Shown: positions 16,156 to 25,510, counted from the first letter of the stretch. The stretch: DNA of 60,578 nt from Bacteroidales bacterium (GCA_017630155.1 JAGBVU010000007.1:1-60578), one strand, 5' to 3'. The notes: generated from the sequence alone by a model not told the origin. Program-made: numbers and translations.

Positions 16156-17172
16156 ATGAAACTAATCAGATTTACCCTTTTGTCAGCAGCAGCTTTGGCA
16201 CTTGTAAGCTGCGGCCCTAAGCAAGAAGAAAATGTACAGGGGGAGACAGTGCGCAATGAGGTGGTAAAAGTAGAGCCTCTACAGAAAACAGAGATTTCAA
16301 GAGTGGTGGAGTTCTCAACCAATCTTCAGGGATATGAGACTATGAGCATCGCTCCATCAGTAACCGGTAAGATCGAGGAGATCTTTGTAGAGGTAGGAGA
16401 CAAGGTAAAGAAAGACCAGATGCTTGTCCGTATGGATCAGATGCAGCTCAATACTACCAAGCTTACTTTTGCAAATCTTACTACCAATATGGAGAGAATG
16501 GAGTCTTTGTACAAAGCAGGATCCATCTCACAGCAGAACTATGATCAGACCAAGTTGAGTTATGATCAGACAAAAGAGAATCTTGAGTTCCTGGAGGAGA
16601 ATACTTTCGTAAAAGCCCGTTTCAATGGTGTAATCTCTGCCAAGAATTATGAGGATGGTGAGCTTTATGCGGGTCAGCCTATCCTGGTACTTACCCAGAT
16701 TGAGACATTGAAGGCATACATCAATATCCCTGAGCAGTTCTTCCCAAAAGTAAAAGCTGGGATGAAAGTGGATATCGTCTCTGACATCTATCCTGAGCAG
16801 ACATTCCAGGGCACAGTAGAGATGATACATCCTACTATCGATGCTGCTACCCATACATTCCAGGCTAAAGTGAAAATCCCTAATGGTAAGAATCTTCTTC
16901 GCCCTGGTATGTATGTCCGCACATCTATGTCTATGGGTAAAGAGAATACTATCGTAGTCCCTTATCAGGCTGTTCTCAAGCTTATCGGTTCTAACGAAAG
17001 ATATGTTTATGTAAATAACAAAGGTGTTGCCAAGAGGGTGTTTGTGAAGATGGGTCAGCGTTTTGACGATATGATCGAGATCTCGGGTGAAGGTATCAAC
17101 GAAGGTGTAGAACTTGTGACTGTAGGTCAGGCCAAATTGGTAGATGGTGTACAGTTGACCATTTCTAAATAA
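16156..17172 (+). CDS. RND efflux periplasmic adaptor (membrane fusion protein), lipoprotein
   Basis: 338 residues with a lipoprotein signal (LALVSCGPKQ, Cys at about 19), so it is anchored to the inner membrane from the periplasmic side. The order is lipoyl/barrel-sandwich half (SIAPSVTGKIEEIFVEVGDKV, about 65-95), a short alpha-hairpin, the second lipoyl half (FVKARFNGVISAKNYEDG), then beta-barrel and membrane-proximal domains (GMYVRTSMSM). It links the RND permease to TolC. It is 12 bases upstream of the permease gene. Confidence 0.94.
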   Translation: MKLIRFTLLSAAALALVSCGPKQEENVQGETVRNEVVKVEPLQKTEISRVVEFSTNLQGYETMSIAPSVTGKIEEIFVEVGDKVKKDQMLVRMDQMQLNTTKLTFANLTTNMERMESLYKAGSISQQNYDQTKLSYDQTKENLEFLEENTFVKARFNGVISAKNYEDGELYAGQPILVLTQIETLKAYINIPEQFFPKVKAGMKVDIVSDIYPEQTFQGTVEMIHPTIDAATHTFQAKVKIPNGKNLLRPGMYVRTSMSMGKENTIVVPYQAVLKLIGSNERYVYVNNKGVAKRVFVKMGQRFDDMIEISGEGINEGVELVTVGQAKLVDGVQLTISK

Positions 17173-17184
17173 GGAGAATAAACA

Positions 17185-20100
17185 ATGAGTATATACAAAA
17201 CATCGATTAATAAGCCAGTATCGACAGTACTCATATTTGTCGCTGTGGCTATTATTGGTCTGTTTTCACTTAGCAAGCTCCCTATCGACCAGTTCCCCGA
17301 GATGGAGCCTCCATATATCACCGTAATGACTACATATGCGGGTGCGAGTGCCAGTGAGATTGAGACCAATGTTACAAAAATAGTAGAGAACAGTTTGAAC
17401 TCTGTGGATGGTCTTAAGGAGATCTCTTCTCAGTCAAAAGACCATATGTCTATGGTTATGCTCGAGATGGAGTGGGGTACCAACCTCGATGAGGTGATGA
17501 ACGATATCCGCTCCTATGTGGATATGTTGAAGGACCAGTTGCCTGATGGGTGCAGTAACCCTTTCATCTTCAAGTTCAGCTCAAGTTCGATGCCAATCAT
17601 ACAGTTTGCCATCACAGCAGACGACAGTTATGCAGGTCTTGACAAACTTCTCAATGATGAGGTTATCCCTCAGCTCAACCGTGTGAATGGTATCGGTAAT
17701 ATCTCACTTTCAGGTGCACCTGAGAGATATGTCTATGTGAACCTTGACCAGGCAAAACTTGATGCATACGGTATCCCTTTGGAGACTGTAGGAAATATGA
17801 TCAGTGCCAATAACCTTAACCTCTCTTCAGGTACTGTGAAGATGAATAAGGAGCAGTATCAGATGCAGGTAAGGAGTGAGTATGTGGAGAGCTCGGAGAT
17901 AGAGAATATTGTGGTTACCACCACCCCTACCGGACAGCAGGTATTTGTAAGGGATATTGCTGTGGTGAAAGATACCATCAAGGACCTCTCTCTGGATGAG
18001 AAGATCAACAGCCGTGAGGGTGTCCGTATGATGATTACCAAACAGACAGGTGCCAACACTGTGCAGATCTGTAAGGCTGTAAATAAGGAGATGGCAAGAA
18101 TACAGAAGAGCCTCCCTTCAGATGTGAAGATAGATATTATCTACGACTCTTCTACAGAGATCCAGAACTCTATCAACTCACTGGCTGAGTCTATTTTCTA
18201 TGCACTTCTCTTCGTGGTATTGGTGGTGCTTGTGTTCCTGGGAAGATGGCGTGCTACATTTATTATCGGTATCACCATCCCTATCGCCCTTATCGTGGCA
18301 TTTATCTATCTGATGTTGGTAGACAGTTCACTAAACATCATATCGCTATGTTCATTGACTGTGGCTATCGGTATGGTGGTGGATGATGCTATCGTGGTTC
18401 TTGAAAATATCACCAAACATATTGAGAGGGGATCCAATCCTCGCGAGGCATCCATTTATGCTACCAATGAGGTGTGGACATCGGTTATTGCTACCACCCT
18501 TGTTATCGTAGTGGTGTTCGTACCTCTTACTATGCTTGGCGGTCAGGCCGGTATCATGTTCAAGGAGCTTGGATGGATTGTGACCATCGTGGTATGTACC
18601 TCTACAGTGGTGGCAATCTCCCTTACCCCTATGCTATGTTCAAAACTCCTTCAGGCCAAAAAGATCAAAGTGGACGAGTATGGACATATCGTGGAGATTA
18701 GGTCTAAGGAGAACTGGTATGAGAAATATGTGGTAAAAACTCTGGACAAAGTGGATGCTGTGTATGCAAACATCCTCCGCTGGTGTCTGACCCACAAGAG
18801 ACTTGTGATCCTCTTCTCTGTATTGTTCTTCTTCGCATCAATTACCCCTATGATTATGGGTAAGGTGGGTACAGACTTCATGCAGCAGTCTGACAACGGC
18901 CGTCTCTCTGTGACAGTAGAGCTTCAGCCGGGTACCCGTATTGAGCACACTTTGAAAACTGCGCGTGCCCTTGAAGACAGATTCAGAGAGCTAGTTCCTG
19001 AGATGACAATGCTCTCTACCTCTGCAGGTTCAAATGACGATGCTGGTATCGGAGCTATCTTCTCATCTACTACCAACTACAAGATCTCTATGACAGTGGT
19101 TTGTACCAAAAAGTATGAGCGTGAGCGCTCTATCTTTGAGATAGCTGAGGTTCTCCGTAAAGAGCTTGGCACATATCCTGAGATTGTAAACTACCAGTGT
19201 AATCTTTCAGGTGGTTTTGGCGGAAGTGGTCAGAAAGTGAGTGTGGAGATTTATGGTTACGACTTCGATGAGACCAACCAGTTTGCTGCAGAGGTGATGC
19301 AGGCTATCAAGGATGAGGTTCCGGGTGCCCGTGATATCGTAAGCAGCCGTGATGCAGAGCGTGCAGAGCTGAAAGTGGTAGTGGACAAGGAGAAATGTGC
19401 TTATCTTGGCTTGACTTCAGCCACAGTATCTACATATGTACGTAACCGTGTAAACGGTATGGCATGCGGTTTCCTCAAAGAGGATGGTGACGAGTATGAT
19501 ATCGTGGTGAGACTTCAGGAGGAGGACAGAAATACACTCTCAAAACTTCAGGATCTTACTATCCCTACCCCTATGGGTGGCAAAGTGAAACTCAGCGAGA
19601 TAGCCCACATCGAAGAGTATTGGGCTCCTCAGACCATCACCCGCAAGTCACGTCAGCGTTTCTTGTCAGTTAATGTGACCCCTTATAATGTCTCTTTGGG
19701 TGAATTGGCAGCACAGATTGATGCCGCTTTGGCCGATGTTCACGCCCCAGCAGGTATAGTTTACCGTTTGGGTGGTAGCTATGAGGACCAGCAGGAGTCA
19801 TTTGGTGATATGGGAGTACTTGCATTGCTTATCGTTTTGCTGGTATATATTGTGATGGCATCTCAGTTTGAATCACTTTCGAAACCTACTATCATCATGA
19901 TGTCTGTACCATTTGCTATCTCTGGTGTGGTTTTGGCATTGTGGATTACAAGCACCTCTCTCGATATGATCGGTGCCCTCGGCTGTATCATGCTTGTGGG
20001 TATTGTGGTGAAGAACGGTATTGTCCTTGTGGACTACATTAACCTTATGAGAGATAGGGGTTATGAACTCAACGAGGCTATCGCCCTTTCAGGTGCATCC

Positions 20101-20376
20101 CGTCTCCGTCCTGTACTTATGACTGCATTTACCACCCTTTTGGGTATGCTACCTATGGCATTGAGCAACGGTGAAGGTGCTGAGATGTGGCAGCCACTTG
20201 GTATTGTAGTTATTGGTGGTCTTTTGGTCTCTACTGTGGTTACATTGGTTATTGTACCTGTAGTTTACGGTATCATGTCACGTCACGGTGAGAGAGACAA
20301 AGAGGAGCAGAACAGAAAGAATTTTATCTTTATGCAGATATCTACCTCTGCACAAGAAAATAAAATGGAGGAATAA
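17185..20376 (+). CDS. RND multidrug efflux permease, AcrB/HAE-1 type
   Basis: 1063 residues, the full length for the family, with 12 membrane helices and two large periplasmic loops. The N-terminus (INKPVSTVLIFVAVAIIG) and LPIDQFPEMEPPYI are typical. The proton-relay aspartates are D400 and D401 in GMVVDDAIVVLENI, and the relay lysine is in VGIVVKNGIVLVDYIN. These define a proton/substrate antiporter of the HAE-1 group rather than a heavy-metal (HME) pump, in which the relay motif differs. The substrate is unknown. Co-transcribed with TetR, TolC and adaptor; a PII-like gene follows three bases later. Confidence 0.95.
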   Translation: MSIYKTSINKPVSTVLIFVAVAIIGLFSLSKLPIDQFPEMEPPYITVMTTYAGASASEIETNVTKIVENSLNSVDGLKEISSQSKDHMSMVMLEMEWGTNLDEVMNDIRSYVDMLKDQLPDGCSNPFIFKFSSSSMPIIQFAITADDSYAGLDKLLNDEVIPQLNRVNGIGNISLSGAPERYVYVNLDQAKLDAYGIPLETVGNMISANNLNLSSGTVKMNKEQYQMQVRSEYVESSEIENIVVTTTPTGQQVFVRDIAVVKDTIKDLSLDEKINSREGVRMMITKQTGANTVQICKAVNKEMARIQKSLPSDVKIDIIYDSSTEIQNSINSLAESIFYALLFVVLVVLVFLGRWRATFIIGITIPIALIVAFIYLMLVDSSLNIISLCSLTVAIGMVVDDAIVVLENITKHIERGSNPREASIYATNEVWTSVIATTLVIVVVFVPLTMLGGQAGIMFKELGWIVTIVVCTSTVVAISLTPMLCSKLLQAKKIKVDEYGHIVEIRSKENWYEKYVVKTLDKVDAVYANILRWCLTHKRLVILFSVLFFFASITPMIMGKVGTDFMQQSDNGRLSVTVELQPGTRIEHTLKTARALEDRFRELVPEMTMLSTSAGSNDDAGIGAIFSSTTNYKISMTVVCTKKYERERSIFEIAEVLRKELGTYPEIVNYQCNLSGGFGGSGQKVSVEIYGYDFDETNQFAAEVMQAIKDEVPGARDIVSSRDAERAELKVVVDKEKCAYLGLTSATVSTYVRNRVNGMACGFLKEDGDEYDIVVRLQEEDRNTLSKLQDLTIPTPMGGKVKLSEIAHIEEYWAPQTITRKSRQRFLSVNVTPYNVSLGELAAQIDAALADVHAPAGIVYRLGGSYEDQQESFGDMGVLALLIVLLVYIVMASQFESLSKPTIIMMSVPFAISGVVLALWITSTSLDMIGALGCIMLVGIVVKNGIVLVDYINLMRDRGYELNEAIALSGASRLRPVLMTAFTTLLGMLPMALSNGEGAEMWQPLGIVVIGGLLVSTVVTLVIVPVVYGIMSRHGERDKEEQNRKNFIFMQISTSAQENKMEE

Positions 20377-20379
20377 GAG

Positions 20380-20673
20380 ATGAAATCGGTTTTCATAGTT
20401 TTTAACCAGGCAAACACTGAACGTGTGGAATATATGCTCGATATGCTTGGAATCAAAGGTTTCACATTCTTTGAGCAGGTTCAGGGACGAGGTACCAATG
20501 GTGGAGAACCACGCCGTGGAACACACACCTGGCCAGAGATGAACTCTGCAGTGATCACTGTGGTGGAGGATGAACAGGTTCCAGCTTTGTTGGATACAGT
20601 CAAGAAACTGGACCTCAGAAACACAGAGGTAGGTGTAAGGGCTTTTGTCTGGAATATTGAGCAGACAGTATAG
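20380..20673 (+). CDS. PII-like small protein of an RND efflux operon
   Basis: 97 residues, three bases after the permease stop. The pattern (beta strand MKSVFIVFNQ, helix ERVEYMLDMLGIKGFT, then a Gly-rich loop VQGRGTNGG, strand NSAVITVVED, helix VPALLDTVKKLDL, strand VGVRAFVWNIEQ) matches the beta-alpha-beta ferredoxin-like PII fold. The GRGxxGG loop resembles the flexible T-loop of PII proteins. PII-like proteins such as DUF3240 are known next to heavy-metal RND pumps. Its ligand and partner here are unknown; a role in sensing or modulating the pump is inference from position. Confidence 0.7.
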   Translation: MKSVFIVFNQANTERVEYMLDMLGIKGFTFFEQVQGRGTNGGEPRRGTHTWPEMNSAVITVVEDEQVPALLDTVKKLDLRNTEVGVRAFVWNIEQTV

Positions 20674-20692
20674 CAGGAGAGAGTTTTTTTCC

Positions 20693-20700
20693 TATATTTG
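20693..20700 (+). promoter_or_regulatory. -7 box upstream of the first beta-barrel gene
   Basis: TATATTTG, 25 bases before the ATG at 20726. No -33 TTTG at the right distance. Confidence 0.5.
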
Positions 20701-20725
20701 CGTATAAAGAGGAAAAAGCTCTCGT

Positions 20726-21178
20726 ATGAAAAAATATATAATTGCAATATTTACAGTATGTCTCCTGCTGGGATCCCTCAATCTTGAGGCCCAGCCCAGA
20801 TATGGAGTCAAAGCGGGTTACAGCTACCCTGGTTTTCTGGCCGGGGTGGCTGTTAATTTTGACCTCCCTATAGGTTTTGCTCTCCAGCCAGAGGTCCAGT
20901 ATATGCAGAAAGTCATGGATATGGGCTATTTGGGGACATGGAATCTCGGCTTTGTAGAGCCTGGTATCGGACTTCAATATGGGCTTGACCTGATGCTGTT
21001 GAGACCATTCGTGGCAGTCACACCATTTTTGAGTATCCCTACAGACAAGGATATGAGCCTGAATTATGGTGTAGGTGTCGGTGGTGGTCTGGATATATGG
21101 CATTTCCAGATACATGCCCAATACAAATGGAGCGAGCTGTATGAAGGTTTTGAGATAGCGCTCGCCTATTTCTTTTGA
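20726..21178 (+). CDS. PorT-like outer membrane beta-barrel protein
   Basis: 150 residues. Signal peptide about 1-22 (ending LEAQ). The mature protein is a set of short amphipathic strands with Gly/aromatic turns (RYGVKAGYSYPGF, GFALQPEVQYMQK, GVGVGGGLDIW) and ends in Phe-Phe, which fits an eight-stranded barrel of the PorT/OMP_b-brl type. It is shorter than its neighbour at 21553, to which it is clearly related (PxGFAxQPEVxY shared). Function unknown. Its own promoter precedes it; the thioredoxin gene follows 28 bases downstream. Confidence 0.8.
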   Translation: MKKYIIAIFTVCLLLGSLNLEAQPRYGVKAGYSYPGFLAGVAVNFDLPIGFALQPEVQYMQKVMDMGYLGTWNLGFVEPGIGLQYGLDLMLLRPFVAVTPFLSIPTDKDMSLNYGVGVGGGLDIWHFQIHAQYKWSELYEGFEIALAYFF

Positions 21179-21206
21179 TTATCAACAATTAAAAATTTAT
21201 TAAATT

Positions 21207-21518
21207 ATGACAGCAATTACAGACACAAATTTTGAGGAACTTGTATTGAAATCTGAAGTTCCTGTATTGGTAGACTTTTGGGCACCTTGGTGCGGACCTT
21301 GCCGCAGAGTTACCCCTATCGTTGAAGAGTTGGCAGTTGAGTATGAAGGGAAATACCTTATCGCCAAATGCAATGTGGATGACTGTTCAGAGGTTCCATT
21401 GAAATATGGTATCAGAAACATCCCTACAATCCTTTTCTTCAAAGGCGGTGAGCTTAAAGACAAGTTGGTAGGTATGACTGACAAGGCAGCTATCGTAGAA
21501 AAATTGAATACACTTTAA
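21207..21518 (+). CDS. trxA: Thioredoxin
   Basis: 103 residues without a signal peptide, so cytoplasmic. The redox motif is WCGPC with Cys29 and Cys32, preceded by VDFWAPW. The cis-proline loop is RNIPT. All the essentials of a classical thioredoxin, which reduces disulfides with electrons from thioredoxin reductase. It sits between two related outer-membrane barrel genes, an unusual place that may only reflect co-transcription. Confidence 0.95.
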   Translation: MTAITDTNFEELVLKSEVPVLVDFWAPWCGPCRRVTPIVEELAVEYEGKYLIAKCNVDDCSEVPLKYGIRNIPTILFFKGGELKDKLVGMTDKAAIVEKLNTL

Positions 21519-21552
21519 TAAAATATTCTATTAACTAACTAATTTATCTGAC

Positions 21553-22224
21553 ATGAAAAAGATTGTATGTTTATTGACAGCTTGTGCGTTGGCCCTTTCC
21601 ATCTCTTTTTCTGCCAATGCTCAGGTAAAGTTTGGAGTTAAAGGTGGTTTGAATATAACTAACCTTTCTGGTGGTCTTGTTTCTGATGCGACAAATGCTT
21701 TGAAATCATATTCAGGTTTCAATGCTGGTTTGGCTCTTAACATTTCACTTCCACTTGGTTTTGCTATCCAGCCGGAGGTTTTGTATTCTCAAAGCGGAAG
21801 CAATATTAAGCTTATTCCGGATGGTGGAGCTTTGGACCAGATTTTAGAGGATTATAGAACCTCTTTTGTAGTTGGTAGCATTCAGGTTCCTATCGGTCTT
21901 CAGTGGGGTATCAAACTTGGCCCGGTAAGACCATATGCACAATTGGTGCCTTATATTGGATTTCCTCTCTCTTTCAGCGTGAAATCCCAATTGGCAGAGG
22001 AGACCACCAAATTTGATAAAGAAACTTTCAATACACTGGACTATGGCATTGGTGCCGGTATCGGTCTTGATGTATGGAAGCTTCAGGTTTCTGCCAGATA
22101 CAACTGGTCACTCGGTAAATTGTATACACAGCAGGATACCTCTATACTTGGCCAGATAATGGGCAAAGAGAAGGGTGATGCTAAGCTTTCGGGCTTCGAA
22201 CTTTCACTTGCAATTTTCTTTTAA
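21553..22224 (+). CDS. PorT-like outer membrane beta-barrel protein
   Basis: 223 residues. Signal peptide about 1-23 (ending SANAQ). Landmarks are VKFGVKGGLNITNLSGG, the GFAIQPEVLYSQSGS segment and a terminal SGFELSLAIFF. This is a typical member of the PorT/OMP_b-brl_2 family, found in large numbers in Bacteroidota. It looks like a longer paralogue of the protein at 20726. The polyprenyl synthase gene starts two bases after its stop, so it is probably in one transcript. No specific function can be assigned. Confidence 0.85.
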   Translation: MKKIVCLLTACALALSISFSANAQVKFGVKGGLNITNLSGGLVSDATNALKSYSGFNAGLALNISLPLGFAIQPEVLYSQSGSNIKLIPDGGALDQILEDYRTSFVVGSIQVPIGLQWGIKLGPVRPYAQLVPYIGFPLSFSVKSQLAEETTKFDKETFNTLDYGIGAGIGLDVWKLQVSARYNWSLGKLYTQQDTSILGQIMGKEKGDAKLSGFELSLAIFF

Positions 22225-22226
22225 GG

Positions 22227-23231
22227 ATGACCACAGCGACAGCGGGCTTGACTCAGATACAGTCAGCTTTAGGAAAGGACTGGACAGAATTGAGATCCTA
22301 TATCAGGGAGACCCTCGATTCGGAGATCGATCTGTTGAACAAAATTAACGAGCATCTTTTCCTCTCATCGGGGAAGATGCTCCGTCCTTTGCTGTCTCTA
22401 TTGGTTTCCAAGGCTTGTGGAGCATCAAATCCACACATCTCCAGAGTATGTGCGGCAGCTTCGGAGATTATACACACAGCGACACTCCTTCACGACGATG
22501 TAGTGGATGAGAGTCTTTACCGCAGGGGTAAAATTACCGTCAATGCCCTTTTCTCTCCAGGGGCATCACTCCTTATGGGAGATTTCTGGCTTGCCAGGTC
22601 CATAAGACTCATTATCACCAATAAATGTGATTACCGGATAATTGCCCTTTTCTCCCAGACAATAGAGGATCTGGCAGAGGGTGAGATGCTCCAGATGCAG
22701 AGGGCAGATGACTGTACCACCACTTTTGAGGACTACAAGGAGATCATATATAGAAAGACTGCGAGCCTTTTCATCGCCGCTATGTGTACAGCAGCTGTGG
22801 CAGAGGGGCAGTCTGATGATGTGGTTGAAGGGGTGAGGGATTTTGCCTATAAGCTAGGTCTCTGTTTCCAGATGAGGGATGATATTCTGGACTACTCATC
22901 TTCAGCTACAGATGGCAAGGATGTGGGTTCAGATCTGGCGGAGAGAAAGGTGACACTTCCTTTGTTGTGTGCTTTTGAAAACTGTCCTGAAAGGGAAGAG
23001 GAGATCAGGTCCCTTATCAGAGAGATAGATGTTGCCAAAGGTGCAGACCAGACTCGCAACATAGAGATTATAAAAGAAGTACGCCAATATGTCCTGGACA
23101 ATAATGGCGTACAATCTGCAAAACTCCGTCTTAACGACTATATAGCTACTTCTGTAGACTCCCTATCGGTTCTCCCCGATACCCCCTTCAGGGGTTATAT
23201 TGCCTCTATAGCAAAAATTTTAAGTATGTGA
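22227..23231 (+). CDS. ispB: Polyprenyl diphosphate synthase (trans-isoprenyl, IspA/IspB family)
   Basis: 334 residues. Extends allylic diphosphates with isopentenyl diphosphate to make the side chain of menaquinone. Both aspartate-rich motifs are intact: DDVVD (90-94, in LLHDDVVDE) and DDILD (218-222, in MRDDILDY), which bind Mg and the diphosphates. GKMLRP (about 50) binds isopentenyl diphosphate. The two residues before the first Asp motif are small, which favours long-chain product, but chain length is a guess. The last 26 bases overlap the convergent trmB gene. Confidence 0.92.
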   Translation: MTTATAGLTQIQSALGKDWTELRSYIRETLDSEIDLLNKINEHLFLSSGKMLRPLLSLLVSKACGASNPHISRVCAAASEIIHTATLLHDDVVDESLYRRGKITVNALFSPGASLLMGDFWLARSIRLIITNKCDYRIIALFSQTIEDLAEGEMLQMQRADDCTTTFEDYKEIIYRKTASLFIAAMCTAAVAEGQSDDVVEGVRDFAYKLGLCFQMRDDILDYSSSATDGKDVGSDLAERKVTLPLLCAFENCPEREEEIRSLIREIDVAKGADQTRNIEIIKEVRQYVLDNNGVQSAKLRLNDYIATSVDSLSVLPDTPFRGYIASIAKILSM

Positions 23232-23874
23232 TAGGCATCCCTTTTGCGAGGAATTGTGACTCGTAGAAGGTCTTGATGGATGTTATCTCCTCAGCTACAT
23301 GGCTCTCTGGGGCATAGATGTCGTTGTTGGCTTCGAGCAGTTTGTGCCCACCCTCTTTTATCACTTCCAATGTAGATTCGTGCAGCAGGATACTGTCTGT
23401 CTTCAGATGTATGATGCCATCCGGTTTCAGGAATGTTTTGTACTTGGCCAGGAACTGATGGCTGGTGAGTCTCTTTTTGGGTTTGTTGGGCTGTGGATCG
23501 GCAAATGTGACCCAAATCTCAGATACCTCATTTTCTGCAAAGAGTGAGGTGATGAACTCTATCCTGGTGCGGAGAAATGCGACGTTTGGTAGTGCATTCT
23601 CAGTGGCATATTTAGCCCCTTTCCATAGTCTGGCCCCTTTGATATCTACCCCGATAAAATTCTTGTCCGGATATCTTTCTGACAATGCTATGGTATATTC
23701 ACCTTTTCCGCATCCAAGCTCAAGTACTATCGGATTTTGGTTTTTGAACACCTTTTCGTGCCAGTGCCCTTTGATGGGGTGGTCTTTCCCAAGCACCTCT
23801 TCGGTGGTTGGTTGGATGAGACATTCAAATGTGAGGTTCTCCCTGAATTTTCTGATTTTATCTTTTCCGCTCAT
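23206..23874 (-). CDS. trmB: tRNA (guanine-N7-)-methyltransferase
   Basis: 222 residues. Class I SAM methyltransferase that makes m7G46 in tRNA. The SAM loop is LELGCGKGEYTIALSERYP with VDIKGARLWKGAKYA. The active-site stretch VTFADPQPNKPKKRL and the C-terminal ESQFLAKGMPITYLK are typical of TrmB. The last gene of a six-gene minus-strand operon (TPR, U32, holB, ricT, gldH, trmB). Its ATG is inside the end of gldH (17-base overlap), and its 3' end overlaps the convergent polyprenyl synthase gene by 26 bases. Confidence 0.95.
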   Translation of the reverse strand: MSGKDKIRKFRENLTFECLIQPTTEEVLGKDHPIKGHWHEKVFKNQNPIVLELGCGKGEYTIALSERYPDKNFIGVDIKGARLWKGAKYATENALPNVAFLRTRIEFITSLFAENEVSEIWVTFADPQPNKPKKRLTSHQFLAKYKTFLKPDGIIHLKTDSILLHESTLEVIKEGGHKLLEANNDIYAPESHVAEEITSIKTFYESQFLAKGMPITYLKFLL

Positions 23875-24346
23875 TTGGTTCGCAGTTTATTCCTATTTCG
23901 TGTATTCCTTTTATTTTTTCTCCCCGCCCTTTAAGGAGCATCTGTATTTTCCATTCTCCGTAAGAGGAGACTTTGACCCCCTCTTTCCATTTCCACTCTA
24001 TGTCATATACCCCGTTTTGTGAAGATACTTTGGTTTTCCCCCTCTTGTGCAGAATTATATCTGCCGGGATACTTATTTCGTACCTTTTCAATATGGAGTC
24101 CGGAGTGGTAGCCAGTAACTCTGCATCGATGGTGGGGTAGATGAACGATTTGTCCACTCTGGCACCAAATGAGATGTCGTAAGTGCTGAGCGAATCCACT
24201 ATGTCCACCACAAACTCCAGGGTGTCTCCAGGGTCGTGCCCCATCCTGTCGAGTCGCACAGTGGAGTAGTCCCTGACCGGGTAATTACAACCTGTCATGG
24301 ATAGAAGTGACAAAAGCGTGATAATGACAGACCCTTTCCTACTCAT
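23858..24346 (-). CDS. gldH: GldH family gliding-motility lipoprotein
   Basis: 162 residues from the ATG at 24346. The frame is open upstream, but this start gives a lipoprotein signal (LLSLLSMTGCNYPV) with the lipidated Cys at residue 20. The mature part is an Ig-like/beta-sandwich lipoprotein (DTLEFVVDIVDSLSTYDI, SYGEWKIQMLLKGRGEKIKGI) of the GldH family. In Flavobacterium johnsoniae GldH is needed for gliding, but the family is present in nonmotile Bacteroidales as well, so motility is not implied. It overlaps ricT by 8 bases and trmB by 17. Confidence 0.85.
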   Translation of the reverse strand: MSRKGSVIITLLSLLSMTGCNYPVRDYSTVRLDRMGHDPGDTLEFVVDIVDSLSTYDISFGARVDKSFIYPTIDAELLATTPDSILKRYEISIPADIILHKRGKTKVSSQNGVYDIEWKWKEGVKVSSYGEWKIQMLLKGRGEKIKGIHEIGINCEPNERKR

Positions 24347-25505
24347 TGTTCCCGGGCTTTGGACCCCTTCTGTTGTGTCGTTTATTGCGGTTCTTCCTGT
24401 TCCCTTTAGAGTTTTTGTCTTTGTCAAATCTGTCTATCTTCTCGTCTCCTACAGATGTTACGAATTCATTGACCTTCTCTACAGGTGCGTTCTCTTTGAT
24501 GGAGTCCCCCTTGATCCCTTTCTTGTTGAGGTGCATGATACTCTTCACTTCATGGGAGTTGAGTGGAATCATATTGGTCATACTTCCCTTTTCGTATGAG
24601 AACCACATGGTGTCTTTGAGTACATTTGTCTTGACCAGATATGCATCTCCATCTTTCAGTTCAAGTGGAGCCACTACGTGTGGCATTTTGGCATGTGCCT
24701 CACTGTATACAGCAGCCTCGTAGTTGATGCAGCATTTCAGTTTGCCGCATTGCCCTGCAAGTTTCTGAGGGTTGAGTGACAAATCCTGACATCTTGCAGC
24801 CTGTGTGGTGATGGAGTGGAAGCTTGATATGTAGTTTGAGCAGCATAAGGCTCTGCCGCATACCCCAAGGCCACCAATAAGCCCTGCCTCTTGTCTTGCT
24901 CCGATCTGTTTCATCTCAATACGGATTCTGAACTCTTCGGCGAACACTTTGATAAGCTGACGGAAGTCCACCCTCTCGTCTGCAATGTAATAGAAGATAG
25001 CCTTGGTGCCATCTCCCTGGAACTCCACATCTCCAATTTTCATGTTGAGTCCAAGTTCTGCAGCTATCTGGCGTGAGCGGATCATTGTCTTGTGCTCTCT
25101 GGCGATAGCCTCCTGCCATCTCTCTACATCAAGAGCTTTGGCTTTGCGGTATATTTTTCTGAATTCGTATGTCCTGTAGTCAAGGTTGTGCCTTTTCATC
25201 TGCAAGGCCACCATGGGTCCAATCAAGGTCACAAGTCCCACATCGTGTCCGGTAACAGCCTCCACCACCACCAAATCTCCCTCTCTGAGAATCTGCCCTG
25301 TGGTGTTTTGATAGTACATTTTGCGGGTATTCTTGAATCTTACTTCACACAGATCTTTTGAGTCTTTCTGGGAGATGTTGTTGAGCCAGTTGAAGACACT
25401 CAGTTTACAGCAGCTGGTGTCATACTCGCATATGAGTTCTCCGCTCTGTGTCCTTTCTGTAGAACAACCTCTCAGGCAGTCATATGTAATTTTTTTCTCT
25501 TCCAT
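24339..25505 (-). CDS. ricT: PSP1-domain protein RicT/YaaT
   Basis: 388 residues. A PSP1 core is visible from about 115 to 270 (RFRQLIK-like VDFRQLIKVFAEEFRIRIEMKQIGAR), with Cys clusters GVCGRALCC and CGKLKCCINYE, which bind Fe-S in the Bacillus RicT complex with RicA and RicF. In Bacillus this acts in RNA processing; RicA and RicF are not in this window. The last 60 residues are a basic, disordered tail (KNSKGNRKNRNKRHNRR). holB is five bases upstream, the same neighbour as in Bacillus, which suggests an old linkage. Confidence 0.88.
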   Translation of the reverse strand: MEEKKITYDCLRGCSTERTQSGELICEYDTSCCKLSVFNWLNNISQKDSKDLCEVRFKNTRKMYYQNTTGQILREGDLVVVEAVTGHDVGLVTLIGPMVALQMKRHNLDYRTYEFRKIYRKAKALDVERWQEAIAREHKTMIRSRQIAAELGLNMKIGDVEFQGDGTKAIFYYIADERVDFRQLIKVFAEEFRIRIEMKQIGARQEAGLIGGLGVCGRALCCSNYISSFHSITTQAARCQDLSLNPQKLAGQCGKLKCCINYEAAVYSEAHAKMPHVVAPLELKDGDAYLVKTNVLKDTMWFSYEKGSMTNMIPLNSHEVKSIMHLNKKGIKGDSIKENAPVEKVNEFVTSVGDEKIDRFDKDKNSKGNRKNRNKRHNRRGPKPGNNE

Positions 25506-25510
25506 AACTT

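Noticed and set aside
20615-21121. 168-codon frame on the minus strand
   Set aside because: Antisense to a barrel gene with signal peptide and promoter; low-complexity composition.
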